A stretch of DNA of 64,000 bases, from the NCBI RefSeq assembly GCF_042684865.1, contig NZ_JBHUML010000002.1, positions 1,426,001-1,490,000 on the forward strand. Reading direction: 5' to 3'. This document shows positions 33,178 through 42,163 of the stretch, in pieces (position 1 is the first letter of the stretch; every line of letters starts with the position of its first letter). The translations under genes and the position numbers were made by a program. Origin of the DNA: Salibacterium lacus. Its GTDB lineage: Bacteria > Bacillota > Bacilli > Bacillales > Marinococcaceae. The notes under the pieces were generated by a model. It saw only the letters and a list, made by a program, of their open reading frames with translations, did no database searches and was not told the origin of the DNA.

Positions 33178-34065
33178 TTATGCAGTCGTAAAGTTGGTTA
33201 CGCTATTTTGTTTTAGGTTGTTTCCAGCAACGTCTTTAATATTTTGAGTTGCAATAGCAGTATAATCCGTGGTCGTTGCGAGTTCTGAATCAGGTGTAAG
33301 TGTCACCTCTGTTTGGTCAGCGTTCAGCGACAATGTACTAGCAACTTCAGCGCCTGTATCATCATTCAGGAAGAAATTAGCGCTTGTTACATCAGCTTCA
33401 CGGATTGCTTCAGAGAAAGTCCAGATAATATCAGTTGTAACTGCCACAGAAGCACTTCCATCACTAGGAGACACTGTTACGGTTGGTGACGTAGTGTCTT
33501 CTTTCGGTTCATATACTGAATCATACCAAGCATTATACACAGATGCTGTCGTACTTCCAGTAGTCGATACCTTCACTGCTCGATCTTTTTCCCGCGGAGA
33601 AGCGATGAATGTTAGCTCCGTCGTTGATGGTTCTACGGAATCTGTCTTTGTACTACCTGTCAGGTTCGGACGGGATACTGTACAGTTGTACATCAGGTGT
33701 CGTACTGCTTTTTGGTCGCCGTCAAATTCAAACATGAAAGCAATATTTTTAGGTTTTGCGTTCTGTTTTTCAATCAGAACAGAATCATTTGACTCCATTT
33801 CTTCTGCGAGCACTTCCTGTTTAAACTGTTCTGTAAGTTTTGCAATCGTCAATGTTCCGTTATAGCCTTGGTTGTTTGATGCGCTATAAAACAACATGTC
33901 ATCAGCATAAAACTCTACTGGGTCACCACGAACCTCAAGGGATAGTTCCACACTTCCCGGTAAAGGTTTAGGTGTTCCATATGTTACTTCACCTGTACTT
34001 TCATCTTCACTTATCACTGCATAATGGGAATTTTTTAGTCCAAAAACTACTTTGTTTTCAGGCAT
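33178..34065 (-). CDS. Major tail protein with C-terminal Ig-like domain
   Basis: A 295-residue tail-tube protein. Residues 1-190 form the tube domain (VVFGLKNSHYAVI, SVELSLEVRGDPVEFYADD, NIAFMFEFDGDQKA). Residues about 192-295 are an SbsA/Big_5 bacterial Ig-like domain (TVSPSDGSASVAVTTDIIWTFSE, VTLTPDSELATTTDYT), which would stand out on the tail surface. AGGAGTG precedes the ATG. Confidence 0.85.
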   Translation of the reverse strand: MPENKVVFGLKNSHYAVISEDESTGEVTYGTPKPLPGSVELSLEVRGDPVEFYADDMLFYSASNNQGYNGTLTIAKLTEQFKQEVLAEEMESNDSVLIEKQNAKPKNIAFMFEFDGDQKAVRHLMYNCTVSRPNLTGSTKTDSVEPSTTELTFIASPREKDRAVKVSTTGSTTASVYNAWYDSVYEPKEDTTSPTVTVSPSDGSASVAVTTDIIWTFSEAIREADVTSANFFLNDDTGAEVASTLSLNADQTEVTLTPDSELATTTDYTAIATQNIKDVAGNNLKQNSVTNFTTA

Positions 34066-34398
34066 TCAAATCACTCCTATAGAATAAATTCGTTGAAAAA
34101 GTTTCTCCGAGTCGATATAAACTTCATCTTCGACCTGGAAAGGTAATTCGTTGTCATTCAAAGCGTCTTCCAGCGCCTGTTCCGCTGCGACGTCTTTCTT
34201 GTCGGTGTACAATTCAATGGTCGGGTTCCTAACGGCATGATACACCTTGTTATCTGCTATGAGATTGTTTGATTCATCATCCAAGTAGACGATGAACGGC
34301 GGCGATGGTGCAGGTGTGGACGCCGTGTCTACAAAACGACTATGAGCGACTGGAAGACCGCTGCTTTTTAAAGCGCCGATAAATTCCAATAACGTCAT
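34066..34398 (-). CDS. Probable tail terminator/completion protein
   Basis: A 110-residue protein between the HK97 gp10-like gene and the major tail protein, the usual place of the tail terminator. Sequence alone (PFIVYLDDESNNLIADNKVYH, NPTIELYTDKKD) fits the Bacillus/Staphylococcus phage family at this position. It overlaps its upstream neighbour by four bases. Confidence 0.65.
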   Translation of the reverse strand: MTLLEFIGALKSSGLPVAHSRFVDTASTPAPSPPFIVYLDDESNNLIADNKVYHAVRNPTIELYTDKKDVAAEQALEDALNDNELPFQVEDEVYIDSEKLFQRIYSIGVI

Positions 34399-34742
34399 CC
34401 TCTAATCGCCCTTTCTATACGATTTTCGAACTCTTCGATCGCTTCCTGCTCCACTGGTCGGATATGTGGTTGAGCCGGAACACGACCGCCGCCGCGTTTG
34501 GCATGACCTTTTTCGAGAAGGTGTGTAAGTTGATAGTCCGTCTTGTTGTGTACCACCCAAGCGTTCCCGACCTTTTTCGCTCGCCATCCTTTTGCGTAAT
34601 CGCCAGTCAAACTTGGACTGGTTCGTTTCAGCGTCTTGGCTGATTCCTTAGCAACTTTTTTCTTTGCTTCGTCTAATTCTTCGGTAACTTCATCCGTATA
34701 CTCAGAAAGCGCTTGGCTGATTTCTTTTTGCAGATCAATCAT
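34395..34742 (-). CDS. HK97 gp10-like head-tail joining protein
   Basis: A 115-residue protein with the gp10 pattern LQKEISQALSEYTDEVTEEL, SPSLTGDYAKGWRAKK, HLLEKGHAKRGGG and AQPHIRPVEQEA. It links head to tail. It overlaps both neighbours by four bases, so this set of connectors is translationally coupled. Confidence 0.85.
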   Translation of the reverse strand: MIDLQKEISQALSEYTDEVTEELDEAKKKVAKESAKTLKRTSPSLTGDYAKGWRAKKVGNAWVVHNKTDYQLTHLLEKGHAKRGGGRVPAQPHIRPVEQEAIEEFENRIERAIRG

Positions 34743-35038
34743 GTCCCCACATCCTTATCACAGACTAATTGGAGTTTATCTCCGCGCTCGTCCACGTCCA
34801 TCACGTTGTATGTCGTGTCTTTGTGTTTCAGGGACGTTTCGCCGTCATACTCAAATGAGTAGATTTCAAAACGCTTCGACGGTTTCAACCCTTGTTGTCC
34901 GGCTTCGTATCGCTCGCTTGTCGTGACACGCATCCGATTAGCATAGACTTTCCTTTTGATCGGTTTTTCGATCGGGTTGCCGTAATCGTCATACTCGATT
35001 GTTTTCGATATGAGATAGATCACGTCGTTATATCGCAT
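34739..35038 (-). CDS. Head-tail adaptor (head closure) protein
   Basis: A 99-residue protein of the phage head-tail joining family (SPP1 gp16-like): VIYLISKTIEYDDYGNPIEK, VTTSERYEAGQQGLKPSKRFEIYSFEYDGE and TTYNVMDVDERGDKLQLVC. Overlaps its neighbours on both sides. Confidence 0.8.
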   Translation of the reverse strand: MRYNDVIYLISKTIEYDDYGNPIEKPIKRKVYANRMRVTTSERYEAGQQGLKPSKRFEIYSFEYDGETSLKHKDTTYNVMDVDERGDKLQLVCDKDVGT

Positions 35039-35334
35039 CAGGAACCAGCCGCCTTGTAGTCGCCGTATAGGCTGAGGTGCTGCTTCAACATAACGTATGA
35101 TTCGTAAAATCGCCCGGCTTCGGGGTTATCATAGCCGAAATTAGCCTTCGCATACGTCTTGATGGCCCGTTTGATAATGGCATCCGGTTCGTCCATATTG
35201 ACCAGTGACTCTTTCACACCGGCCTGGACGAGGTCAATCTTAGCAGAGTTGATCAGTTCCTGGACTTCGCCCTTAATCCCCTCATCATTCGTGGTGATGC
35301 GTAAAGCGGCTTTCACTTCTTCCAGCAAGGGCAT
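35038..35334 (-). CDS. Head-tail connector (gp6/gp15-like)
   Basis: About 98 residues, with LLEEVKAALRITTNDEGIKGEVQELINSAKIDL and AIKTYAKANFGYDNPEAGRFYESYVMLKQHL, typical of connector proteins that dock on the portal. ATG 35334 is nine bases after GGATGG; a TTG two codons earlier is possible. Confidence 0.82.
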   Translation of the reverse strand: MPLLEEVKAALRITTNDEGIKGEVQELINSAKIDLVQAGVKESLVNMDEPDAIIKRAIKTYAKANFGYDNPEAGRFYESYVMLKQHLSLYGDYKAAGS

Positions 35335-35336
35335 GA

Positions 35337-35609
35337 TCAATCACCATCCAATTCCGCCTGTGCTTTCTCGGCTTCTTTCTTCCCATTCACTTTTTCGCCA
35401 TTGGACAGTTTGTAATAGCCGCCGCCGGCATGTTTGGGGTATTCCCCTTCCGATGGAGAAGGAGGTTGCTTACTCTTTTGCTCCAGGAATCCTTTTTCGG
35501 CCAAAAAAGAGATCCTATCCCCATCGGAATGGGAATAGGTGTCGCCTTTGGAATACGGTTTGTTAGCGTCGGTTTTGTCAAAAAACGCTCTAATCACTTT
35601 TCGCTTCAC
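35337..35609 (-). CDS. Small protein between capsid and connector
   Basis: A 90-residue hydrophilic protein (KVIRAFFDKTDANKPYSKGDTY at the start, then LAEKGFLEQK and a Lys/Glu-rich end). Proteins with this N-terminal pattern follow the capsid gene in many Firmicute phages; the role is not established (a capsid accessory part is possible). Confidence 0.65.
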   Translation of the reverse strand: MKRKVIRAFFDKTDANKPYSKGDTYSHSDGDRISFLAEKGFLEQKSKQPPSPSEGEYPKHAGGGYYKLSNGEKVNGKKEAEKAQAELDGD

Positions 35610-35623
35610 GGACTATATCCTCC

Positions 35624-36811
35624 TTACGCTGCGCTTGCTTTATTCAAGACAACGAGAGAATTCTTGTCCACTACCTTTCCATCTACGAGCATAACGGCCT
35701 TGGTCACTTGGTCGTCTGTCTCATTATCCTCATACCGTTTCACACCCATGCGGTAATTGGTGTTTACGATGTAGTCGGTGTAGTTGAAAAGGAAAGCAAA
35801 AGACGTTCCATCCGCGGCTGCGTCAAAGCTGTCAAGGTAGTTGCAGAGAACCACTTGACGTCCCAGCAGTGTACGCTCTGGTGTGCCATTGATGCCATAG
35901 TTTACGCGCGCAATCGGCTGGCCGTTGCTATCGGTCATGCCAACGAAATTCATGAAGGTCTTTTTCGTCATGGTCCACACCGCACCGGATTCATATTCAA
36001 GCGGCAGTGCAGCTTCCGCATCGACAAGCGCTTGATAATTTACTTCAGATGCGTCAATCGCCTGACCCGTTGCCGGTGTCTCTGAAAGGATACCTGTCGG
36101 CTTCCCTGCACCATCACCGCTGATGATCGCCTGCTCCAACGCTTTTGTCATAGCCTCCACAACGTTTTGAACAAACGTCGATTCAAACGCCGACAGTGCC
36201 ATAGTGTCCACTTCAAGGGACATAGCGACAGCGCACCGAAGCTTGTGATAAGCAAACGTAATATTTCCAGTTGTTTTCTTCTGTTTGTCGCTTCCAGATC
36301 CTTCAGCCACCCAGGTAGCAACCGGCTTCACGCTCGATGTCGGGATAGTCAGACCACCGCGGTAAGCAGTGCGCGTCACCAATGGCAGAATCATTCCGCT
36401 GGCTTCTAGCTTCTCAACAATGCGATTCATCACTTTTTCCGGGATGACGGAACCAACATCTGTGGTGTAGGTGATCTCATCCGCTCGCAATTCAGCGGGG
36501 ATTTCCTCCCCGCGTACAACGTGATTCATGAATGCCTTCCGGTACTCGATAGAATCAGTTCCCGTTTCGCGGTTCTCTTGTCTCGGCTGCCCATTGAACG
36601 TTTCGACAGAACGTGTCTGAGCATTACCTTCTTCGATTTCTTTCGTCTCATCAATCAAACGTTGACGCGTTTGCAGATCCTCCAATTCCTCGTTCAGTTC
36701 GCGGACCTCTTTCTCCAGTTCCTTCAGATCTGCGTCTTGGCTTCGTTTTTCATCCTTCAGAATTTCATTGATTTCTGCTTTACGCTGCAAAATTTCATTG
36801 ATTCGATCCAT
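35624..36811 (-). CDS. Major capsid protein, HK97 fold
   Basis: A 395-residue precursor. Residues 1-110 are a charged coiled-coil scaffold (delta domain) that the protease should remove; the HK97 body follows (VGSVIPEKVMNRIVEKLEASGMILPL, GSGSDKQKKTTGNITFAYHKL, ISGDGAGKPTGI). ATG 36811 is eight bases after AGGAG; the GTG three codons earlier overlaps that site. Confidence 0.93.
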   Translation of the reverse strand: MDRINEILQRKAEINEILKDEKRSQDADLKELEKEVRELNEELEDLQTRQRLIDETKEIEEGNAQTRSVETFNGQPRQENRETGTDSIEYRKAFMNHVVRGEEIPAELRADEITYTTDVGSVIPEKVMNRIVEKLEASGMILPLVTRTAYRGGLTIPTSSVKPVATWVAEGSGSDKQKKTTGNITFAYHKLRCAVAMSLEVDTMALSAFESTFVQNVVEAMTKALEQAIISGDGAGKPTGILSETPATGQAIDASEVNYQALVDAEAALPLEYESGAVWTMTKKTFMNFVGMTDSNGQPIARVNYGINGTPERTLLGRQVVLCNYLDSFDAAADGTSFAFLFNYTDYIVNTNYRMGVKRYEDNETDDQVTKAVMLVDGKVVDKNSLVVLNKASAA

Positions 36812-36822
36812 GTGAATCACTC

Positions 36823-37392
36823 CTATACATTATTTAAAATATAAATTTTTGAACGACGTTCTTCGTGTTCTTCCTTTATCGGATCGTAGCCGCGCGCACT
36901 CACTTCGCTATCCGGGTAAGCCGGGAACGCTACAGCTGACACTTCCATCAGTTTTGCTTTAGTGACTGTCCTCAGAGGCATATCATCGTCCGGCTCTTCC
37001 AGATCATGACTTACCATCTGAAAACCAAAACTGACGCCATCCACATCACCCCTTTCGATGGATGTGTAAGTGTCTTTTCCAAGCGTCGTGTTCGGGAGAT
37101 CCAATTCAAAACGCAACCCTGTGCTGTCTTCCATTAGCCGCAGCGTGTTGTTTTTGGTCCTTCCCAGCACCTGTGAGACATCGTGCGACCATAAAAAACG
37201 CTGATCGTCTTTTTGCAACGAATCAGCGAATGCCCCTTTTTGAAACTGTTCACGAAACTTCCGGAAAAACCCAAGGACGTGGGATTTCTTTTCCCATTTG
37301 ACGGCGTATCCCGACAATGTTTTATTCCCTTCGTCGTCCTCGCGGATTTCTATTTTTTCTGTCAGCATTTCCCGCGTTTCCGTTTTGTCCAT
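36823..37392 (-). CDS. HK97 family prohead protease
   Basis: A 189-residue S78 serine protease that matures the capsid. LSGYAVKWEKKSHVLG, the histidine in LWSHDVSQVLG and the serine in GDVDGVSFGFQM are present. ATG 37392 follows AAGGAGG. Its 5' end overlaps the end of the portal gene by 71 bases in another frame. Confidence 0.9.
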   Translation of the reverse strand: MDKTETREMLTEKIEIREDDEGNKTLSGYAVKWEKKSHVLGFFRKFREQFQKGAFADSLQKDDQRFLWSHDVSQVLGRTKNNTLRLMEDSTGLRFELDLPNTTLGKDTYTSIERGDVDGVSFGFQMVSHDLEEPDDDMPLRTVTKAKLMEVSAVAFPAYPDSEVSARGYDPIKEEHEERRSKIYILNNV

Positions 37393-38587
37393 TATCCTCA
37401 CCTCCTTTTACTGGAGCGGTGTCGAGTCTTCTCACGGGTTCGTCGCCGCCTTCAATCGGCGCAAGGTTGAGTATTTTCCGCCATTCATTCGGCGTCATCG
37501 CCCCGCGATCGACCATCCTTTCCAAATCCAGTTTGGTCGTCATGGAAGCGTATTGTAGATTGATTGACTCAAACACAATGCGGTTCCCGTGTCCGCGCTC
37601 GCGCCTGCTGAAAATCTTTCGAGTGTACTCATTTGCTATCTGCATGGCCACGGGTTCGATGACGGATTCGTAATAGGAATTCCATTCATCCTCGGTATAG
37701 TCGCTTTGGACAATATGCTTATTCGTGTTGAAAAAATCATACATACGGTCCGTGATATTCTTCATCTGTTCTTCATTCGGCACGTATGTTTTTGGATCGA
37801 CTTGTTGCGCGTCTGCCTTCGCGTCAACCGCAGCGGCGCCAATGGTAGAACTGTCCGAAGAAAGAAAGTCGTCCACAAAGCGTTTTGTCTCTTTTGTGAT
37901 ATCTTCCGGCCGCAAGGTTTGATTAAATTTAATGAGCCATCGAATCACATTAGAGTTTTTAATTGCTTTTTTCATACCCTGGTCAATGGTCGATACCACT
38001 TCCATGATAGGTAAAAGCGCGTCCTGGGGACTGTCTCCAAACAGATTGTGTTTGTTGAAATCCTGCCGTAAGTGGATGACGTCCGCATATGGAACGACCA
38101 TTTTGCTGCCGTCTTCAAAATAAAAACGGAGAAACATGTCTCCGTTCGGTCCTTCCAGCATCTCAACTTCAATCGCCGGAATCGGATAAATTTGTTCAGG
38201 CAGCAGCGTTTCTTCGCTCCGTTTTATCAGGGCAAAAGCGTTGTTATTCAGCTCCAGCTGTATGGCCATTTTCTCTTGTAACATTTGGCCACTCATGAGC
38301 GGGTTCGGATCTTGCAGCAGCATTTTGATGTTCGGATCAGGACTGTCCACAAATCCGTTCTGATTGTCCCGGACATGCTTCCCGACCAACTTCCCTACCG
38401 CTCTTGCTTTTGGACGGACACAGGCTCTCACAATGTCGCTTTTATATACCGAGCCATTCCACGAATAAAAACCGTCACCCAAATCGTTAATCATCTTGTA
38501 ATTGGTGACGGTTTGTGATGTGTTTGCTTTTTTACCAAACATCCAGCCTACTAAACTTGAATCTAGTAATCCTATATCAATCACCAC
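37322..38587 (-). CDS. Portal protein
   Basis: A 421-residue HK97-type portal: DIVRACVRPKARAVGKL, LLQDPNPLMSGQMLQEKM, VIHLRQDF and the C-terminal MTPNEWRKILNLAPIEGGDEPVR. The exact start is unclear: two GTG codons at 38582-38587 lie inside the ribosome-site-like AAAGGTGG, and the next Met is codon 16. The last ~30 residues are Gly/Asn/Arg-rich. Confidence 0.9.
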   Translation of the reverse strand: MVIDIGLLDSSLVGWMFGKKANTSQTVTNYKMINDLGDGFYSWNGSVYKSDIVRACVRPKARAVGKLVGKHVRDNQNGFVDSPDPNIKMLLQDPNPLMSGQMLQEKMAIQLELNNNAFALIKRSEETLLPEQIYPIPAIEVEMLEGPNGDMFLRFYFEDGSKMVVPYADVIHLRQDFNKHNLFGDSPQDALLPIMEVVSTIDQGMKKAIKNSNVIRWLIKFNQTLRPEDITKETKRFVDDFLSSDSSTIGAAAVDAKADAQQVDPKTYVPNEEQMKNITDRMYDFFNTNKHIVQSDYTEDEWNSYYESVIEPVAMQIANEYTRKIFSRRERGHGNRIVFESINLQYASMTTKLDLERMVDRGAMTPNEWRKILNLAPIEGGDEPVRRLDTAPVKGGEDNGQNGNAGNADRKNRNPRGRRRE

Positions 38588-38612
38588 CTTTCTAGTTAAT
38601 GTAGACTGATCA

Positions 38613-40028
38613 TCAAACTTCCACGATTCTTAAACTGGAACTGTTTCTATCACCTTTCAGAGTGTCATTACTATTGCCTTGCGTGTCACTTTTCATGAGT
38701 TTAAACGCTCTGGTTGAGGACGGTGTGATTAGCGCTGATAATATATTACCTGTGTTGTTTGCGTTGCCTGCATTAACTGCGTTTAAAGTGACTTGGGCGC
38801 CTCCTTCCGATGGCTCTTCTTCGGTATCAGCATAAACCAGCTTTACCATCGTCCAATTGTCCCCGAAGTACATATGGAATTGCGCTGTAATAGAGTAAGT
38901 CTTACCCTGTTCCAACGTAAATTCACCGGTTGATTCATCATAATCAATGTCGCCAGAAGTTTTGCTGTTGAAGACTAGCGTTTCGCCGTTAGGTAAACTT
39001 TGGTTGCTCCCTGTCCTACGTGCGTAAAGCGTCTGCTTCTTCGGCACAAATTCAACGCCATTTATAAATAAACTTCCATTCTCCACAGTAATCTGATCGA
39101 GGGAGGGCTTGTTCGTATGTTCGTGACGTTGAGATGCAGCTTCATCAATATCCGTCGGGCTGCTGGATGGGCCGTCTTGAATATCCGACCATTTTTGAAA
39201 ATCGAATAGTAAACGGCCGTTCGTTTCGTCTACCTTAACGATTTTTCCGTCTGCGTTTTCGTAGGTGGTGGGCGTATCTTGCATCTCCAAAAAGTTTGAA
39301 ACATACTCAAATCTTCCAACATAGCGCCACATTCCTAAAGCGCCAGAATAAATATACATGGTTCGGTTGCCATCATGTGTTTCGTCTGCTAAAACAATAG
39401 CAACGGCACCATCTGTCATGGTAGTAGCTCCGTCTAAGTCAGCTTTCGTCTCAAACTCACTATAAAAGTGCATGCCCTGTGCTGCAGATTCTAAGTCATT
39501 TTTCAGTTGGTTAATCTGCGATTGGATGTTCGTTTCCGTTCCTGTCAGAGCATCGTTGATTTCCACAATGCCGATGGTCAAACCTTGTACATCCTTCACC
39601 ACTACCACGTTATTTTCAGTAGCAAGTGTGCTCCCATCGATTTTATTTTCCAAATAACCTGGAGACGAATCACCACTGTTGTTCTTCACCTGGTACGGAT
39701 TTAATGCCGAAAATTCGTCATCCACTTGCTGTTTTGTGTAATACAGCTCATCGTGGTTATGGTTCGTAGGGTTGTATGAAGATGGCTTATTTTGTACATC
39801 AGCCCAGTCAACCGAATCGACAGTTCCACCACCGCCCACATTTTGCAAGAGTTGAGTAAAGCTATAAACGTTACCATCTTCGCCGACAACCTCGTCACCT
39901 TGGGCGGCAAATTTATTAATATTCACCGGTGCTTTATCCAATGGCGTTCCACCACCTAAAATGTCTACGATGTTTTGGGTCGTTCCATCGCTTTGCTTTA
40001 CCCTTCCACTGCGCGGGCTTTGCGTCAT
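38613..40028 (-). CDS. Fibre-like protein in the head module
   Basis: A 471-residue protein lying between terminase and portal, where no fibre is expected. It has fibre features: Gly-rich and Asp/Asn-rich linkers, NHNHDELYYTKQQVD near residue 90, a second HEHTNKPSLDQI near 290, and a C-terminal C1q/TNF-like jelly-roll region (TYSITAQFHMYFG, about 355-470). ATG 40028 follows GGGGGTGG. It may be a head fibre that decorates the capsid, or a tail/host-range fibre moved by recombination. A 3-base gap separates it from terL. Confidence 0.7.
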   Translation of the reverse strand: MTQSPRSGRVKQSDGTTQNIVDILGGGTPLDKAPVNINKFAAQGDEVVGEDGNVYSFTQLLQNVGGGGTVDSVDWADVQNKPSSYNPTNHNHDELYYTKQQVDDEFSALNPYQVKNNSGDSSPGYLENKIDGSTLATENNVVVVKDVQGLTIGIVEINDALTGTETNIQSQINQLKNDLESAAQGMHFYSEFETKADLDGATTMTDGAVAIVLADETHDGNRTMYIYSGALGMWRYVGRFEYVSNFLEMQDTPTTYENADGKIVKVDETNGRLLFDFQKWSDIQDGPSSSPTDIDEAASQRHEHTNKPSLDQITVENGSLFINGVEFVPKKQTLYARRTGSNQSLPNGETLVFNSKTSGDIDYDESTGEFTLEQGKTYSITAQFHMYFGDNWTMVKLVYADTEEEPSEGGAQVTLNAVNAGNANNTGNILSALITPSSTRAFKLMKSDTQGNSNDTLKGDRNSSSLRIVEV

Positions 40029-40040
40029 GCTTACCACCCC

Positions 40041-41705
40041 CTATATTAAGTTCACATAGTCTTGGTTCTTATTCTGGAACACGACATAGGCATTCAGCAT
40101 AGCTGCCGTACCGTCGATGCGCCGACGTTGCTGCTTCCCTTTCGACGGCTGGATGTTGTCGTTTTTATCCACTTCCACGGATGTGTTAGACAAGCACCAT
40201 TTTGTGACCTGATTGTTTCCGTAGTTGATACGTTTGCTTTCCAGGTCAGCACCCATGGACTTCATCGGGCCAGACAACGACTTCTTCCCCTGGATAACCG
40301 GTATCATGCTGTCTCTCCCAAAATGGTTCTGCATATCCTCAACAAAGTACGTGGCGGACCAGCTGTCATAGCCGATCCACGGCATGAATATATCGTATTC
40401 ATCCTGCATTTGCGCGAACCAATCGACTACAAACTTATAGTGGACTTTGTTCCCTGGCGTCGTTTGTAACAATCCTTGTTCTTTCCAAACGTCGTAAGGG
40501 ACTTTGTCTTCGTGCACTCGTTTTTCCAGTAAATCTTCCGGCAGCCAGTACATGTGTTTGAAATAGATTGTTTCATCACCCGGCACCTGAAACAAAACAC
40601 AAGCAGACGTTAAATCCGTTGTACTGGAAAGGTCGGCTCCGCCTATACCATACCGTGGTTGCAACTCCGCAATATCAAAGGCTTGAGGATTGTCTAGCTG
40701 TTCAAACGTAAGCCACGCTTCGCTTGTGGTTGAACGTATATTAAAATCCTTTGTCAGCAAGTTCGTTACCAACAAAGGATTCGCTCGCGCCTTATTAACC
40801 TTTCGTTCAAGTTCTTCGGCGTTTTTTATGGTTCCAAGACCCGGATTTGCCTTTTCCCATTTATCCGGATCCGTCCATTCTTCCCTTTTGTCCAATTCAT
40901 AGATGATCGGCAGCACATGTTCATCTTTGTACCCGTTCGGATCGTCGTAGCCGTTGATGATTTGTTCAGCCTCATCGTATTTCAGATCAAAGATTCCTTC
41001 CCGGACGGTTCCGGCTGTTGTCGTGATGATAGACAGAGGTTGTTCTCTCGCCGTCATCCCGTCGACGATGACATCATACAGGTTTTCATCTTCGATGGCA
41101 TGCAATTCATCAATCAAAGAGCAGTGTACGTTGAGGCCGTCCAACGTGTTTGCGTCGCTGGAGAGTGGTCTGTAGGATCCGTCGTTGAAGTCCGTCATTA
41201 ATTCAGAGACCAACGAACGGACGCGCTTACGTAATGCCGGTGATTTTTTGACCATCCGTTTTGATTCCAACCATACAATTTTCGATTGATCTTTTTTGGT
41301 CGCTGCCGATACCACCTCCGGACCAGGCTCTCCGTCGGCCATAAGCATATATAAAGCTATTGCCGATCCCCAAGCTGACTTTCCGTTTTTACGAGCAACT
41401 ATCAAAATAAATTCTTTGTATTTTCGAGTGCCTTCAGTCTTATGGACAAAGCCGAAAAGGGCAGCAGTCATAGCCTTTTGCCACGACTCCAGCTTAAAGG
41501 GTTTACCGCCTTGCTTTCCTTTCGAATGTTTACAGAATCGCTCAACAAACGCTATCGCGTGATTTGCTTTATCTTCGTCGTATTCATATTCGGATGTATC
41601 GTCGTCTAAATCAGCAACTAACTTTTTATAGACGCGTTTAACCTTATTGCTTACAACCACTGCGCCCGATTCAATCTTCTCCCAGTATTCCAATATGGGA
41701 TTCAT
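40041..41705 (-). CDS. Terminase large subunit
   Basis: A 554-residue packaging motor. The ATPase half has a Walker A-like ARKNGKSAWGSAIALYML and Walker B SLIDELHAIED; the nuclease half begins near GIGGADLSSTTDLTSACVLF, with acidic metal ligands. It belongs to the HK97-type TerL group used by cos phages. It overlaps the small subunit by four bases. Confidence 0.93.
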   Translation of the reverse strand: MNPILEYWEKIESGAVVVSNKVKRVYKKLVADLDDDTSEYEYDEDKANHAIAFVERFCKHSKGKQGGKPFKLESWQKAMTAALFGFVHKTEGTRKYKEFILIVARKNGKSAWGSAIALYMLMADGEPGPEVVSAATKKDQSKIVWLESKRMVKKSPALRKRVRSLVSELMTDFNDGSYRPLSSDANTLDGLNVHCSLIDELHAIEDENLYDVIVDGMTAREQPLSIITTTAGTVREGIFDLKYDEAEQIINGYDDPNGYKDEHVLPIIYELDKREEWTDPDKWEKANPGLGTIKNAEELERKVNKARANPLLVTNLLTKDFNIRSTTSEAWLTFEQLDNPQAFDIAELQPRYGIGGADLSSTTDLTSACVLFQVPGDETIYFKHMYWLPEDLLEKRVHEDKVPYDVWKEQGLLQTTPGNKVHYKFVVDWFAQMQDEYDIFMPWIGYDSWSATYFVEDMQNHFGRDSMIPVIQGKKSLSGPMKSMGADLESKRINYGNNQVTKWCLSNTSVEVDKNDNIQPSKGKQQRRRIDGTAAMLNAYVVFQNKNQDYVNLI

Positions 41706-42079
41706 TTCGCATTCACGAACGATTCAAAACCGTCATCCTCCGGCTTAGGTTTATCTTTCGGAAGCAAGTTGAAGAGCTCTTTATTAACCGTTGTGTACCG
41801 CTGGATCATCGTATTATACGTTTTAGCGGCCGGACTTTCCCGCATAATGGTGTATTCGCCTTGTGACATCTCATCAACCGCTCCATTTTCGGTAATGTCC
41901 TTTTTCAACTCTTCAAGTGTTACTCGCATAAAGGCTGATTCCTGCATAAGACCTTCAGCAGCAGCCAATCGTTTTTTATCTAAATCAAAATTTTTAAAAG
42001 TCCGCTTAAGTCGATTGAATTCTTTTTTTATTGCTTTTTCTCTAAGTTCCTGCTTGGAAAGTTGTTCATTTCCAGCCAC
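41702..42079 (-). CDS. Terminase small subunit, P27 family
   Basis: A 125-residue helical DNA-recognition subunit (LSKQELREKAIKKEFNRLKR; SAFMRVTLEELKKDI; MIQRYTTVNKELFNLLP). GTG 42079 is five bases after AAAGGTGGTGA, a better start than the first codon of the frame. The HNH gene upstream and TerL downstream give the typical cos-phage packaging set. Confidence 0.85.
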   Translation of the reverse strand: MAGNEQLSKQELREKAIKKEFNRLKRTFKNFDLDKKRLAAAEGLMQESAFMRVTLEELKKDITENGAVDEMSQGEYTIMRESPAAKTYNTMIQRYTTVNKELFNLLPKDKPKPEDDGFESFVNAK

Positions 42080-42163
42080 TAAAATCACCACCTTTTGGGG
42101 GAGGGGGTCATGTAAAAATGACCTGTGTATTACAGAAAAGTCCCCCCATCGGTACCCACGGCC

